A DNA stretch of 56,885 nt from Candidatus Endobugula sertula (GCA_001723645.1 MDLC01000016.1:1-56885); one strand, 5' to 3'. Counted from the stretch's first letter, positions 27,553 through 38,638 are shown. The notes: generated by a model from the sequence alone, not told the origin. Program-made: numbers and translations.

Positions 27553-29622
27553 CTATGCCGCTTTCATCGATCGATTGGAATGGGATTTTTTAGGTGTCGT
27601 TTGAGTAATAAGACCTAAAATATCCAAAATTAAGGCAACAGAACCATCACCCAGTATTGTTGCCCCAGAAATACCCTCTATACGTTTATAGTTACTCTCC
27701 AAACTTTTAATAACGACCTGCTGCTGCGCCAGCAAGTCATCGACTAATAAACCCACTTTACGCCCATCCCCTTCCACTACAACCAACAGGGCACTATCCA
27801 GCTCCGTATTGTCTGCTTCAATATTAAATTCTTTATAGATAGGAATAATCGGAACATTATCTTCACGCAAACGATATAAAATCATATTACCCGATACTTT
27901 GTTAACCAATTCTGCTTTGATTTGTAAAGACTCAACAATAGAAATAAGAGGAATAATAAATACTTCACTGCCAACACGAACCAACTGTCCATCCAAAATG
28001 GCTAAAGTCAATGGTAAATGCACTCTGAATATAGACCCCTTGCCTACTTCAGATTCAATATCAATACGACCACCAAGAGAAGTGATATTTCTTCGCACAA
28101 CGTCCATACCAACTCCTCGACCAGAAATATCACTAATTTCTGCAGCTGTTGAAAAGCCAGGTTCAAAAATAAGATCATATATCTGACCATCACTTAATTT
28201 ACTCACATCATCAACTATTCCTTTCTCTATGGCTTTTTGTCCAATAATATTAGCATCAATACCTTTACCGTCATCGACTATTTCAATAACAATATTGCCA
28301 CCTTGATGGTAAGCATCCAGTTTTATCACCCCCATTTCTGGTTTATTTGCAGCCACACGTTCTTCAACCGATTCGATCCCATGATCAATGGCATTTCTCA
28401 CTAGATGTACAAGAGGGTCACCAATCTTTTCCATAACGGTTTTATCTAATTCTGTATGCTCACCATTAATCTGAAGGTCCACTTTTTTACCAATCTTGAC
28501 GGATAAATCACGAATCATCCTCGGAAATCGATTAAAAGCAAAACTAATAGGCAACATACGAATACGCATGACATTTTCTTGCAACTCTTTGGTATTCTGT
28601 AATAATTGATCAAGACCGCTAGATAAACGTTCAATTTTACTCATATCAAAATTATTACCCAGTTCGGATAGCATAGATTGCGTAATCACTAATTCTCCGA
28701 CCAGATTAATCAGATTATCTACCTTATCAATCCCTACACGAATCGAAGAGGCAGCACTGCTCGCGGCAATCGTTTTTGTTTTCTGAGCAATCTCTATTTT
28801 CGTCTTAGGCTTTTTAGCTTCCTCCACAATAGCTCCAGATTTTTCAGCTATCATTTCTCTCCCAATCTCTGGAACGTTGTTAGCTTCAACAGTTGGAATA
28901 TTGTCAGTAATAGTCAATGTACATTCATCAATAACCCATTCAAATATCTCAACAATATCCTCTTTCCCTGTAGTGGTAACCAACTCAATATTCCAACTGA
29001 TAAAACATTCATCCACTGTTAACTGATCAATATCTTCAACACCACTTATGTCAGCAATGACTTTATATTCACCCATTTGCTCTAATTGTCGGAATAAACG
29101 AATAGGTTCATTTCCACTCAATAAAATTTCAGAATGAGGAATAAATGTAATCTGCCAGTGGTGCAAAGGAACGTGATCAGTACCCGCTGTTGTTTTACTC
29201 ACGTTAACTTCTGTTGATGCTAGAGCACTATTTTTATTGAGCATATTTTCAAAAATCACAACCAACGGTTTCGATTGTTCATCGCTCAAATCCTGTTTGG
29301 CCTGCAAGCAATCAAACCAGTGCCGTAAACAATCACAGGATTTAAGCAAGGCATCAACAAGTTCCTGTGTTAAAGGCCTCACTCCATCACGAACCTCATC
29401 CAATAAGGTCTCCATTAAATGCGTAAATTCTGTCACTTCTGTAAAGCCAAAAGTACCACTTCCTCCTTTAATCGAGTGTGCTGCTCTAAAGATAGTATTT
29501 ATTACTTCTGAATCTATATCAGAATCCACATCAACTTCAACCAATGCCTGCTCTACTACATCAAGATTTTCCAGACTTTCTTCGAAAAAAACCTGATGAA
29601 ACTGTTCGAGATCAATTGACAT
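27553..29622 (-). CDS. cheA: Chemotaxis histidine kinase CheA
   Basis: CheA autophosphorylates under receptor control and passes phosphate to CheY and CheB. The 689-residue protein has the Hpt domain with His49 in AAHSIKGGSGTFGF, a P2-like domain at ~150-240 (HWQITFIPHSEIL), a dimer domain (~290-350, VDNLINLVGELVITQSML), the ATPase with HLVRNAIDHGIES, VDDGKGID and SGRGVGMDVVRRNI, and a CheW-like C-terminal domain (LPLTLAILDGQLVRVG). All boxes look intact. It sits between cheY and cheW. Confidence 0.97.
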   Translation of the reverse strand: MSIDLEQFHQVFFEESLENLDVVEQALVEVDVDSDIDSEVINTIFRAAHSIKGGSGTFGFTEVTEFTHLMETLLDEVRDGVRPLTQELVDALLKSCDCLRHWFDCLQAKQDLSDEQSKPLVVIFENMLNKNSALASTEVNVSKTTAGTDHVPLHHWQITFIPHSEILLSGNEPIRLFRQLEQMGEYKVIADISGVEDIDQLTVDECFISWNIELVTTTGKEDIVEIFEWVIDECTLTITDNIPTVEANNVPEIGREMIAEKSGAIVEEAKKPKTKIEIAQKTKTIAASSAASSIRVGIDKVDNLINLVGELVITQSMLSELGNNFDMSKIERLSSGLDQLLQNTKELQENVMRIRMLPISFAFNRFPRMIRDLSVKIGKKVDLQINGEHTELDKTVMEKIGDPLVHLVRNAIDHGIESVEERVAANKPEMGVIKLDAYHQGGNIVIEIVDDGKGIDANIIGQKAIEKGIVDDVSKLSDGQIYDLIFEPGFSTAAEISDISGRGVGMDVVRRNITSLGGRIDIESEVGKGSIFRVHLPLTLAILDGQLVRVGSEVFIIPLISIVESLQIKAELVNKVSGNMILYRLREDNVPIIPIYKEFNIEADNTELDSALLVVVEGDGRKVGLLVDDLLAQQQVVIKSLESNYKRIEGISGATILGDGSVALILDILGLITQTTPKKSHSNRSMKAA

Positions 29623-29660
29623 AACGTACCCTTTAGAAAATCAATATTGGCAACTATTCA

Positions 29661-30023
29661 CTAACCCAATACGCGATCAATCGTTGATAATAATCTCTCA
29701 GGATTAAATGGTTTCACTAACCAACCCGTTGCTCCAGCATCTTTACCTGCTGCTTTTTTATCTCCTGAAGATTCTGTAGTAAGTAATAAGATGGGAGTAT
29801 AGGTATATTTAGGAATACTACGTAGTTCTCTCGTTAAGGTAATACCATCCATGATGGGCATATTAAGATCAGTAATCACTACATCGAAGGCTCCAGACTT
29901 TGCCACATCCAAGGCTGCCTTGCCATTCTCGGCATCTTTTACTTGATGACCTACCGACGTCAGTGTTGCTGTTACCATAGTTCTCATTGATGTAGAATCA
30001 TCAACCACTAACACTTGTGCCAT
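29661..30023 (-). CDS. cheY: Response regulator CheY
   Basis: A single-domain receiver of 120 residues. It has VLVVDDSTSMR (acidic pocket at residues 8-9), phospho-Asp52 in VVITDLNMPIMDG, TTES with the conserved Thr, and GWLVKPF with the conserved Lys. It is the first soluble output of this cluster and the probable substrate of the CheZ-like protein. Whether it acts on the flagellar motor or on another output cannot be told from sequence; no flagellar gene is in the window. Confidence 0.96.
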   Translation of the reverse strand: MAQVLVVDDSTSMRTMVTATLTSVGHQVKDAENGKAALDVAKSGAFDVVITDLNMPIMDGITLTRELRSIPKYTYTPILLLTTESSGDKKAAGKDAGATGWLVKPFNPERLLSTIDRVLG

Positions 30024-30058
30024 TTCATTTCTCCACTATTGATAAACCTGCCTACTAA

Positions 30059-30340
30059 TTAATCAAGGCTGATACACTTGGTTAAACCCAAAGTATCTGC
30101 GGCCTTCCTCAGAGCATCGGAAGGGTTTTTCCATATGAGCTGACCATGCGTTTTTTCCACTTCTTTCTGTAAAGCAACAAAAACTTGTAAACCAGCAGTA
30201 TCCACTTTTTCAACATCGCTCGCGGCCAGCTCTATATTTGATGAGTTTTTTAGTGCTTCCTGAATTTTGTGATGTATTGCAGCAACATTAGCAATCGTTA
30301 ATGCATCTCCACAATCAATGACATGTATCGCTGAACTCAT
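30059..30340 (-). CDS. STAS-domain protein (anti-anti-sigma-like) heading the che genes
   Basis: A ~93-residue STAS domain protein starting MSSAIHVIDCGDALTIANVA; an in-frame Met 11 codons upstream is less likely. It contains AASDVEKVDTAGLQVFVAL, the usual phospho-site region of STAS proteins (D-T-A-G-L, where Thr replaces the more common Ser). Small STAS proteins precede cheY-cheA in a group of alternative chemosensory clusters; their role in signalling is poorly defined. It ends 36 bases before cheY and is probably co-transcribed. Confidence 0.85.
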   Translation of the reverse strand: MSSAIHVIDCGDALTIANVAAIHHKIQEALKNSSNIELAASDVEKVDTAGLQVFVALQKEVEKTHGQLIWKNPSDALRKAADTLGLTKCISLD

Positions 30341-30769
30341 AAAGCGCCATAAAGTATAATGATTTAAAAACAATATTTTGAGTGTAGGTTTAAAAAATAC
30401 GATTAGCCAATAAGTCTCATATTTTTTATAGATTGACTATTTATTAAAAAACTCTATAAGTAGCTGTTTCGTCATAAAATCTTAGTGCAGTCTGCCATCA
30501 ATGTATTGAGATAAAACCGTTCAAACGTTAAATGATAGACTGATGAAATACTGAGGTCTTAGAACACCCAATGAAGTATTTTTTGGACAGTTTGGTATAC
30601 AAGCTATTTAATATCGAGTTGCAGTTGTGGATTGAATCTACCCACTCAACGATTGCATTTACGAGTTGAATCAAGAAGAGATTTTACTTTGTAGCAGTTT
30701 GTGTTCTACAAAAAAAGGCCAAAAAATATATCTCAATAAGGCACCAGTAGGCCCTAATATCAGGACACT
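30341..30769. other. Intergenic region before the STAS-cheY-cheA genes
   Basis: About 430 AT-rich bases with no supported gene. It should contain the promoter for the minus-strand che genes and the 3' end of the receptor transcript. I looked for a sigma-28-type flagellar promoter and for a T-tailed hairpin and saw neither clearly. Confidence 0.5.
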
Positions 30770-32767
30770 TTAGAACAGTTCTATATTATTATTACCTGGA
30801 TTTTCTAACTCATCAGAAGTTTTCTTTTCGTCACTAAAACTGACAGAACATGCTGTCGCCATACCAAAGCCATATGTCACATTTTGCAGCATAGTAGCGG
30901 TTTGTGTCAGGTCAGCACCATCTGATATTGATTGTTTAGCTGACTCTGTAATTCCATCAATCGCTGTTTGTACAGGAATAAAGTTCTTAATAATGTCATT
31001 CGTAACCTGTTGATTCACCCGCGCTGACTGAAACATTTTTTCATTCAGTTCATCAATGACCTTCACAGATTCTGTAATAGAGTTTAACGATCCATCTGCC
31101 TGTTTGGCTAATTGTACACCAGCCGTTGCCTGCTCTCGGCTTTGCCGCATTGCTTCAACGACTTTTTTCGTTGAATTTTGTAAAGTACCAATGACTTTAT
31201 TAATTTCTTCTGTGGATTCCGTTGTACGCTTTGATAAATTGCGCACTTCATCCGCCACAACGGCAAAGCCTCTACCAGATTCTCCTGCTCGTGCAGCTTC
31301 AATAGCGGCATTTAACGCTAATAAATTCGTTTGTTCCGCCACCTGTTGGATCATACTAATGACGCTGGAAATCGTTTTCCCATATTCATCGAGTTGGATG
31401 ACAGATTGCGAACTCTCTTCAATGTTAGACGCTAATACATTCATAGACTGGATAAGATCTGCGACCACTGTTGCACCAGAAAATGCATTATTTTTAGCCT
31501 GGGTAGCCGAACTAGCCGCATCCTCAGCGTCACTAGTAACCTCCATTATCTTCTGTTCCATTGTATCCATTAATGATGAAATACTATGTACACAATCCAC
31601 TTGTTCCTCCAATATATGGGAAGTATCATCACGCCGCGTTTGTGCCGTAACAGCGACTTCTGTCAAATGACATGATAAATCACTCACCAGGGTCATTGAT
31701 GATTGCAATTTATCCATTAAGATATTAAAGCCATGAGCAATTTCCGTCAGTTCACTTTTCCCTTCTTCAGGTAGACGGTCAGTTAGCTGAATATCTCCTG
31801 AAGAAAAATTTTCCAGCATTTCTTTCAATTTACCTGTTGATTTCTGAACATTTTTAATAAGCACAATGAAAATCACTAAAGGAATAATGATAGAAAGAGA
31901 TAACAATACATAAAACAATTGGACTAAATAAGATTTTATTTTTTTGGCCCAACTTTCAAAGGTTAAAAACTCTTCATCAGCAGTATATTTAAGTATTTCT
32001 AGAGAACTATACACCTCAGCATAAATATGCTCGATATTGTTTTTTTTCTCAGCAACCGTACTTAACATAACCTTAATGTCATTGAATCTATCATTATACC
32101 TATATAATTTCTTAATTAAGGTAGTTTTATCAGCCTCGTCGATAAAACTATTAAAAACAAAACGTCTAACCCGCTTGGCTTCCTGAGCATATTTATACGA
32201 TACTTTATCAGTAGCGCCAGAGAAATACAGATATTCCCACCTCATCATTTTTACCCATGAAGCAATCGCTATAGGAGCCATCTCAGATGACTGCAATCGC
32301 TCTTCAACGACTTCCGAGTCAGGCATATACAACAAAGCATTGGAGTTAGGTAGTAAATTAAATTTTTGATATTCTTCAAAAATTTCGTCGATTAAGATGC
32401 TGTAATGAGTATATTTTTCATCAATAGACTTAATGATTGCTATCACCTCATTATTATCATGAAAGAAAGTGGATAGATCATTGAGATAATCCAAAACACG
32501 CTGGGAATATTCATCAAAAACTACCTTGTCAGCATCACCATTAGGCTTGAGAAGCATCTTCTCTGTACTACGGGCTACTTCTATAGATACCCTAATATCC
32601 GATACTACTTCGAAGGCCTTATGCAATGCGATCTCTTTTTTATGAATATAGTGATCGATATAAAGGCTATAACCAAAACCAACTCCCAGCATAATGGCAA
32701 ACAATATAGCGATTGCACTTGCCATCATCAATTTATGCGTAATTTTAAGGTTCGACAGGAACGTCAT
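30770..32767 (-). CDS. Methyl-accepting chemotaxis protein ending in IELF
   Basis: A 665-residue membrane chemoreceptor. Membrane segments at ~14-37 and ~285-306 enclose a ~245-residue all-helical periplasmic domain ([20 protein letters not shown]-like start), of the helical-bundle type; the ligand is unknown. A HAMP domain (~307-360, [20 protein letters not shown] split across it) and a signalling domain with [20 protein letters not shown] follow. After the signalling helices the protein has a linker and ends [10 protein letters not shown], the same last four residues as CheD and the CheZ-like protein. It is the 5' gene of the cluster on the same strand, 396 bases before the longest STAS frame. 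Confidence 0.93.
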   Translation of the reverse strand: MTFLSNLKITHKLMMASAIAILFAIMLGVGFGYSLYIDHYIHKKEIALHKAFEVVSDIRVSIEVARSTEKMLLKPNGDADKVVFDEYSQRVLDYLNDLSTFFHDNNEVIAIIKSIDEKYTHYSILIDEIFEEYQKFNLLPNSNALLYMPDSEVVEERLQSSEMAPIAIASWVKMMRWEYLYFSGATDKVSYKYAQEAKRVRRFVFNSFIDEADKTTLIKKLYRYNDRFNDIKVMLSTVAEKKNNIEHIYAEVYSSLEILKYTADEEFLTFESWAKKIKSYLVQLFYVLLSLSIIIPLVIFIVLIKNVQKSTGKLKEMLENFSSGDIQLTDRLPEEGKSELTEIAHGFNILMDKLQSSMTLVSDLSCHLTEVAVTAQTRRDDTSHILEEQVDCVHSISSLMDTMEQKIMEVTSDAEDAASSATQAKNNAFSGATVVADLIQSMNVLASNIEESSQSVIQLDEYGKTISSVISMIQQVAEQTNLLALNAAIEAARAGESGRGFAVVADEVRNLSKRTTESTEEINKVIGTLQNSTKKVVEAMRQSREQATAGVQLAKQADGSLNSITESVKVIDELNEKMFQSARVNQQVTNDIIKNFIPVQTAIDGITESAKQSISDGADLTQTATMLQNVTYGFGMATACSVSFSDEKKTSDELENPGNNNIELF

Positions 32768-33211
32768 GTCTATTTATGGTCCATTACTCAACATCACTAA
32801 TAACATCAAGTATAGTTAATAAATTAAAAAAGCATTAACATTTATGGCCACCACAAAGACTTTTATGATATTTGACTTCCCTTGACGACTTGTCAACCCA
32901 CTGTATCCTTTAGGCAAGGCGTAGTCCAACCCTGCAACTTCTTCATCATGGGGTACAAGGATACCCCCTGTTAATCCACCCAGGGAAGCAACATCTCCTC
33001 TACGAATAACTCTAGCCGATAAAGAACCTAACTAAGCAAGGGCTTTTCTTGTTATAGGTCTGTTTTAACGTATGGTTACGCGTAGTGTTGACCAGTACTC
33101 ACGACTGAGCACTCATTGAGGTATCACACATCCATTGTATGTTTTTTGACAAAGCCAATAAGACTAGTTTGCTTTTATTTCAATAAGTTAGGGAGAGCCA
33201 AACAAGAAGAG
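32768..33211. other. Intergenic region between the receptor gene and metZ
   Basis: This interval has no gene I can support. On the minus strand a stop-free stretch of 71 codons (33031 down to 32816) lacks an ATG and resembles no family I know. The region is the seam between the chemosensory cluster and the metabolic block and should contain the receptor's promoter. No part of the missing comM 5' end is visible here. Confidence 0.5.
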
Positions 33212-34417
33212 CTATATTGCCACAATACCTCTTTTACAATCCTCAATGAGATCTTTACAGTCTTCCAGTCCCACCGCAATACGAATCAGATTTTCAGTAA
33301 TACCCGCTTGCCGTTTCTCTTCATCGGATAAACGGCCATGGGTAGTCGTGGCTGGATGCACTATTGTTGTTTTAGCATCACCCAAATTGGCAGTCAGTGA
33401 CAGAATTTTTGTAGCATCAATCAAACGCCACGCCTCTTCACGTCCACCTTTCACACGAAAGGATAAAACACCACCGAAAGCGGTCTGCTGTTCACGAGCC
33501 AAAACATGGCCTTCATGAGTAGGCAATCCGGTATAAAAGACTTTTTCAATTTGCGGCTGCTCATTAAGCCACCAAGCCAACTCTAAGGCATTGACTGAAT
33601 GCGCCTGCATACGAATACATAAGGTCTCCAGGCTCTTTAAAAATATCCACGCATTAAAGGGACTCATGGTTGCACCGCAGGTACGGATAAAACTCAGTAC
33701 TTCCTTCATTTCCTCTTCACGACCAACAACGACACCACCGACACAGCGCCCTTGGCCATCCAGATATTTGGTCGCAGAATGAATCACAATATCAGCACCT
33801 AATGCTAATGGGCGCTGCAACGCTGGTGTACACAGGCAATTATCAACAACCAACAAACAGTTCCTGAATTTAGCTATTTCTGACAACCGTTTGATATCAG
33901 CAACTTCACACAATGGGTTGGATGGGGTTTCCAAAAAGAGCAATTTGGTTTTATCACTAATGGCTTTTTGCCAACCTTCGTAATCTGTCAATGATACAAA
34001 ACTGACATCCACACCCAATTTTTGCAAATACTTTGTAAACAAAACGCTTGTTGTACCAAATACACTGCGAGAACAAACGATATGATCTCCAACTTGTAAC
34101 AATGCTAAACAAGTACTCAAAATAGCAGCCATACCTGACGATGTTGCCACTGCTGACTCAGCTCCTTCTAATGCAGCAATGCGGTCTTGAAAACTACGTA
34201 CTGTTGGGTTGGTATAACGTGAATAAACATTACCTGGTTCATCACCAGAAAAGCGGGCAGCAGCCTGTGAGGCTGACTCAAAAACGTAGCTGGAAGTGGT
34301 AAAAATAGGCTCACAGTGTTCACCCTCTGCAGTACGCGCAATACCTGCACGAACAGCCAGGGTATTCTGGCCCAATATTAATTCATTGTCTTCAATAAAA
34401 TCATTACTATCCGTCAT
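33212..34417 (-). CDS. metZ: O-succinylhomoserine sulfhydrylase
   Basis: MetZ makes homocysteine from O-succinylhomoserine and sulfide in methionine synthesis, using PLP. The 401-residue protein has the Cys/Met-metabolism PLP fold: VYSRYTNPTVRSFQDRIAALE, SSGMAAI, ETPSNPLCEV, VDNCLCTPALQRPL and the PLP-binding Lys in IHSATKYLDGQGRCVGG. NLGDAKTTIVHPATTTHGRL is also typical. It follows purF, as in Pseudomonas (cvpA-purF-metZ), which supports MetZ over cystathionine gamma-synthase. A gap of about 150 bases separates it from purF. Confidence 0.94.
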   Translation of the reverse strand: MTDSNDFIEDNELILGQNTLAVRAGIARTAEGEHCEPIFTTSSYVFESASQAAARFSGDEPGNVYSRYTNPTVRSFQDRIAALEGAESAVATSSGMAAILSTCLALLQVGDHIVCSRSVFGTTSVLFTKYLQKLGVDVSFVSLTDYEGWQKAISDKTKLLFLETPSNPLCEVADIKRLSEIAKFRNCLLVVDNCLCTPALQRPLALGADIVIHSATKYLDGQGRCVGGVVVGREEEMKEVLSFIRTCGATMSPFNAWIFLKSLETLCIRMQAHSVNALELAWWLNEQPQIEKVFYTGLPTHEGHVLAREQQTAFGGVLSFRVKGGREEAWRLIDATKILSLTANLGDAKTTIVHPATTTHGRLSDEEKRQAGITENLIRIAVGLEDCKDLIEDCKRGIVAI

Positions 34418-34564
34418 TACTTATACTAACCATTTTCATATTACCGCTATCTTTCACATCTGATCTTTAGAAGCAAAACACCGACCCTCAGCATATAGGG
34501 ATATATTTACTGTGTACTTCATCAAGCAGTGTACCCCTTGTTTCTGTCTTCATAGCAACACCTA

Positions 34565-36094
34565 TCAGGCATCAGCGGCATCGTTATGAATACCAACAAC
34601 ATTACTATTATCCAAATCCAACTGCTGCTGTTTAACTCGTAGTTTATCATTACGCTGTAGTGCTAAACGGTCCAGGTAGTCCTGATCAACATCACCGGTG
34701 ACATACTTGCCATCAAATACCGCACAATCAAATTGTCTAATATTGGTATTACCTTCTGACGAAGCCCATATCAAGTCATCAATATCCTGATAAATCAACC
34801 AGTCCGCTCCAATTTCCTCGCAAATTCTTTCTGTACTCAAACCATAGGCTATCAACTCTTGCGCTGCTGGCATATCAATACCATAGACATTAGGGTACTT
34901 GACTGCGGGAGCGGCTGAAGCAAAATACACTCTTTTCGCACCCGCTTCACGAGCCATCTGTATAATTCGCTCGCAGGTTGTCCCACGCACAATAGAATCA
35001 TCCACTAACAATACATTTTTGCCTTTAAACTCTAAGGGGATGGGATTAAGTTTTTGGCGCACTGATTTTTTTCTCTGCTGCTGCCCCGGCATAATAAAAG
35101 TGCGACCAATATAGCGGTTTTTCACCAAACCTTCACGAAATTTAACGCTCAGTTTATAAGCCAAAGCTTGTCCAGCTATCCGACTACTATCAGGGATAGG
35201 GACAACAACATCGATATCATGATCCGGACGTTCACGCAGTATTTTCTCGGCTAATTTTTCACCCTGACGCAAGCGTGCTTTATAAACGGAAATACCATCC
35301 ATAATAGAATCTGGTCGTGCAAAATAAACATGTTCAAAAATACACGGAGAATAATGTACGTTGTCTGCACATTGCCGCGAATGTAACTCACCTTCTTTGG
35401 TAATATAAATCGCTTCTCCAGGCATAACATCACGTATTAATTTAAAGCCTGCCACATCAAGCGCAACGCTTTCCGAAGCAATCATATATTCTTCACCCTG
35501 GTCAGTCATACGCTTACCGAAAACCAGAGGGCGTATGCCATTCGGATCACGAAAAGCCACCAATCCGTAATGGGAAATCAAGGTAACTACGGCATAGCCT
35601 CCGGTAACCCGCTTGTGAACCCCTTCAATAGCACTAAAGAAATCATCTGCAACCGGTTTATGCTTGTGTAGCTTTTGCAGCTCTTGAGCAAAAACATTCA
35701 ATAACGCTTCAGAATCGGAATCTGTATTCATATGACGCAAATCAGTACGATACAAATCATCACACACCGCTTCCGCATTGGTTAGGTTTCCATTATGAGC
35801 CAATGCAATTCCATAAGGGGAATTCACATAAAATGGTTGGGCCAATGCAGGACCGGAACTACCCGCAGTCGGATAACGAACATGACCAATACCATAGCGA
35901 CCCAATAAGCGACACATGTGACGAGTGCGAAATACATCTTTAACCAGACCGTTCGCTTTTTGTTGTGCTATCCGGCCTCCATCACAGGTTACAATACCGG
36001 CAGCGTCTTGTCCTCGATGCTGCAAGATCGTTAGGGCATCATACAATTGGAGGTTTACATCCCTTTTACCGACGATACCAACAACACCACACAT
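34565..36094 (-). CDS. purF: Amidophosphoribosyltransferase
   Basis: PurF catalyses the first step of purine synthesis, from PRPP and glutamine to phosphoribosylamine. The 509-residue protein begins MCGVVGIVG, so after Met removal Cys2 is the N-terminal nucleophile of the glutaminase domain; HRGQDAAGI and HNGNLTNA belong to that domain. The PRPP site is [13 protein letters not shown] near residue 366. The length matches E. coli (505). It is 15 bases after cvpA, the conserved cvpA-purF pair. Confidence 0.97.
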   Translation of the reverse strand: MCGVVGIVGKRDVNLQLYDALTILQHRGQDAAGIVTCDGGRIAQQKANGLVKDVFRTRHMCRLLGRYGIGHVRYPTAGSSGPALAQPFYVNSPYGIALAHNGNLTNAEAVCDDLYRTDLRHMNTDSDSEALLNVFAQELQKLHKHKPVADDFFSAIEGVHKRVTGGYAVVTLISHYGLVAFRDPNGIRPLVFGKRMTDQGEEYMIASESVALDVAGFKLIRDVMPGEAIYITKEGELHSRQCADNVHYSPCIFEHVYFARPDSIMDGISVYKARLRQGEKLAEKILRERPDHDIDVVVPIPDSSRIAGQALAYKLSVKFREGLVKNRYIGRTFIMPGQQQRKKSVRQKLNPIPLEFKGKNVLLVDDSIVRGTTCERIIQMAREAGAKRVYFASAAPAVKYPNVYGIDMPAAQELIAYGLSTERICEEIGADWLIYQDIDDLIWASSEGNTNIRQFDCAVFDGKYVTGDVDQDYLDRLALQRNDKLRVKQQQLDLDNSNVVGIHNDAADA

Positions 36095-36109
36095 AAAAGC
36101 CTCCTACTT

Positions 36110-36604
36110 TTAAATCAATTGAACAAATAAATCAGAAATCGTCGTCGTTAACTGATGGAAGTTTTCTTCCATGCCAAGAAAATAAGGAATTAAGCTAGAC
36201 TCTTGCCACCAATCATCTTGATCAAGAGGCACTATCATGGGTACATACAACACCATTGCTATTACCATTAGGCAACCACGAGCCAAGCCAAATATGACTC
36301 CCAAACCTCTATCCGCATTGGACAAGCCCGCAACTCTCACCAAGGATGCCAACAAATAATTAATACCACTCCCCAACAGAAGTGACACAACAAACAACGT
36401 TGCGAATGCTGCCATTTGCTGAGAGGATGGTGTACTTGCGTAAGCCTCTAGGTGAGGAGCCAATGCCGGGCTAAACCAAGTAGCAATGACAAATGCGGCA
36501 ATCCAAACAACCAATGACAAAGCTTCTTTAACAAAGCCACGTTTAAGGCTGATCAGACCAGACACCACTAACACTAAGATAATTACCCAGTCTGCCCAAT
36601 TCAT
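36110..36604 (-). CDS. cvpA: CvpA family inner-membrane protein
   Basis: A 164-residue protein with four hydrophobic segments (~5-20, 28-45, 63-82, 103-120) and the family start NWADWVIILVLVVSGLISLKRGFVKEALSL, given here in parts at residues 2-31. CvpA is named for colicin V production in E. coli; its molecular function is not settled. It precedes purF directly. Confidence 0.92.
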   Translation of the reverse strand: MNWADWVIILVLVVSGLISLKRGFVKEALSLVVWIAAFVIATWFSPALAPHLEAYASTPSSQQMAAFATLFVVSLLLGSGINYLLASLVRVAGLSNADRGLGVIFGLARGCLMVIAMVLYVPMIVPLDQDDWWQESSLIPYFLGMEENFHQLTTTISDLFVQLI

Positions 36605-36715
36605 AGTATTTGCTTACCATCAGCTATCTGCTCGGGTTGGTTACACCAGAACCGTATTTTAGCAAAGCGAGCTATTGCTTGATACATGGAACTTTTTCTC
36701 CAGTATTCATGTCGT

Positions 36716-37276
36716 TTATTCCGGTGCAAATGTCAAAATACGACTTTTGACCCGATAGTCTTTATCCAAGCGCTTTTTTACAGATAAGGCCCGGGATTTA
36801 TCAATATAGGGGCCAACAAACACCCTGAAAAACTGTCCCTTACTTGTTTTTACTGGTCGAGAATAAGCTTTGTAATCAGCCGCTAACAGCTTTTTATTCA
36901 ATTCACTTGCACGCAGCTCAGATTGAAAACTCCCCACTTGAACCACCCAACCGTTAGGTAAACCTTTATCATTCAAACTCGGTTTAGAAGCTTTTTTAGC
37001 GTTAACAGAGGCTTTTTCTTCTACTTTTGACTCGACAAAAGGCTGAAATGCCTTTTCAGGGGCTGGGGCTGGTTTAAGCTGTCTTTTACTGTTAGTTGGA
37101 TGACTAATAACAATTGGCTCTACAGTAGGCTTTGGCGGTATGGAACTGGTTTTATCAACCTGAATATGCTGATCCCGATGGAACAGGGATGGCAAAAAGA
37201 TAATAGCTAACGATACCAAGACCATTACCCCGACTAAGCGCTCTTTAAGCTTTATATTCAACCCTTCATTCCTCAA
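36716..37276 (-). CDS. dedD: SPOR-domain membrane protein (DedD-like)
   Basis: The 186-residue product has a short cytoplasmic N-terminus, one membrane segment (~14-31, MVLVSLAIIFLPSLF), a Pro/Lys-rich periplasmic linker and a C-terminal SPOR domain (~107-184, GWVVQVGSFQSELRASELN, FFRVFVGPY). SPOR domains bind septal peptidoglycan lacking stem peptides; DedD helps cell division. Its place between folC and cvpA is conserved in gammaproteobacteria, so I use dedD, although Pseudomonas annotations often leave it unnamed. Confidence 0.88.
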   Translation of the reverse strand: MRNEGLNIKLKERLVGVMVLVSLAIIFLPSLFHRDQHIQVDKTSSIPPKPTVEPIVISHPTNSKRQLKPAPAPEKAFQPFVESKVEEKASVNAKKASKPSLNDKGLPNGWVVQVGSFQSELRASELNKKLLAADYKAYSRPVKTSKGQFFRVFVGPYIDKSRALSVKKRLDKDYRVKSRILTFAPE

Positions 37277-37324
37277 TTTTAGCCCTAATAGTATATAGTT
37301 AAACCTTAGAGCCCCCTATTTCCG

Positions 37325-38638
37325 TCAAATTTGCAAGCCCGACCCCAAATATTGCTGAATAGCAGCAACGGTAAAAAATGAACCAAATATAACAATTCTA
37401 TCATGTTCCAATGTTTCTGATAGTGCCATATCAAAAGCACTGTCTAAAGTATTCAATCTGGTCACTGGTTGTTGTCGCTCTATTAGCCATTCACTCACTC
37501 TATCAACTGTCGCCGCACGTTCCATATCCAGGCCACCTAAATACCAACGATCAATCGATTCCGTAAGATAATCCAACATCAAACCAAAGTCTTTATCTGC
37601 CATAACAGCAAAAACAGCGACTGTTTTGTTTCCTTTAACAGACTGAGATTGTTGCAGTCGTTGCGCTAATAGTTTGGCTGCAGCCGGATTATGAGCCACA
37701 TCAAAAATAAGCTGACGTTGTTGATACTGGTACTGCTCATAACGACCTGTCAGTTGTAGTTTTCTCAGTATTAGTTTGATCAATGCTTCATCAGGCAAAC
37801 GCTGGCTAATGTAAAGTGCCTGTAGGGCAGCAGCCACACTTGTCAACGGTAGTATGGGAACGGGCAATTCAAAGGCTAGCTTACCCTTTTCAGGACACCA
37901 GAACCAAGTCGAAGATGATTCCAGATTCACCATAAATTCACGTTTAATACAGTACACAGGATGGTGAGACTGACAAAAGCTCTGCAGACTTTGTGTTAAT
38001 TCTGTTTCTGCAATAACCACGGGCTTTGATACACGACTAATACCCAACTTTTCTATCGCAATCTGCTCCCGATCATTGCCCAACCACTCTTCATGATCAA
38101 CAGCAATTGCAGTCACTATAGCAATATCGGCATCAACAATATTCACTGCATCCAAACGGCCACCCAAACCCACTTCCAAAACCACAAAAGGTAATTGGTG
38201 TTGTACAAATATCCACAGTGCGGCCAAAGTACCAAATTCAAAATAGGTGAGTGAGATTTCCCCACACGCATCATCAACAGCAGCAAAAGCAGCACACACT
38301 TCTTTTTCCGATACGGGTTTACCATCAATCTGTATACGTTCGCAGTAGTGATGGAAATGCGGTGAAGTATAGGTGCCAACGGAACAATATTGTGCCATTA
38401 AGTACTGCTCTAATGTTGCAACACAAGAGCCTTTACCATTAGTCCCAGCAACCGTAATCACCTGAGTATTATTAATGGATAAAGCACCAGAGTAGTCCAA
38501 ACTAATAGGCGTTTTCGGCTGCAGCAACTGCAATCGACAGGCCACCTCATAGACCCGGTCCAGCCCTAGGTCAATTGCTGTAGAGTGAGAAGATTCCAAC
38601 CATGTTAACCAATCAGAAAGTATAGAAAAACGTGCCAT
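37325..38638 (-). CDS. folC: Bifunctional folylpolyglutamate/dihydrofolate synthase
   Basis: FolC adds glutamate to dihydropteroate and to folates. The product has the ATP loop VAGTNGKGSCVATLE near residue 60, TSPHFHHYCERIQIDG, EVGLGGRLDAVNIVD, AIVTAIAVDHEEWLG and the C-terminal Mur-ligase segment GRYEQYQYQQRQLIFDVAHNP split near 305-325. I chose the ATG at 38638 (MARFSILSDWL) over a TTG three codons upstream; 437 residues is normal. The gene sits 29 bases after accD. Confidence 0.95.
   Translation of the reverse strand: MARFSILSDWLTWLESSHSTAIDLGLDRVYEVACRLQLLQPKTPISLDYSGALSINNTQVITVAGTNGKGSCVATLEQYLMAQYCSVGTYTSPHFHHYCERIQIDGKPVSEKEVCAAFAAVDDACGEISLTYFEFGTLAALWIFVQHQLPFVVLEVGLGGRLDAVNIVDADIAIVTAIAVDHEEWLGNDREQIAIEKLGISRVSKPVVIAETELTQSLQSFCQSHHPVYCIKREFMVNLESSSTWFWCPEKGKLAFELPVPILPLTSVAAALQALYISQRLPDEALIKLILRKLQLTGRYEQYQYQQRQLIFDVAHNPAAAKLLAQRLQQSQSVKGNKTVAVFAVMADKDFGLMLDYLTESIDRWYLGGLDMERAATVDRVSEWLIERQQPVTRLNTLDSAFDMALSETLEHDRIVIFGSFFTVAAIQQYLGSGLQI

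Noticed and set aside
32816-33031. Minus-strand frame of 71 codons between the receptor gene and metZ
   Set aside because: No ATG, no ribosome site and no recognisable motif; a stop-free run of this length can occur by chance.
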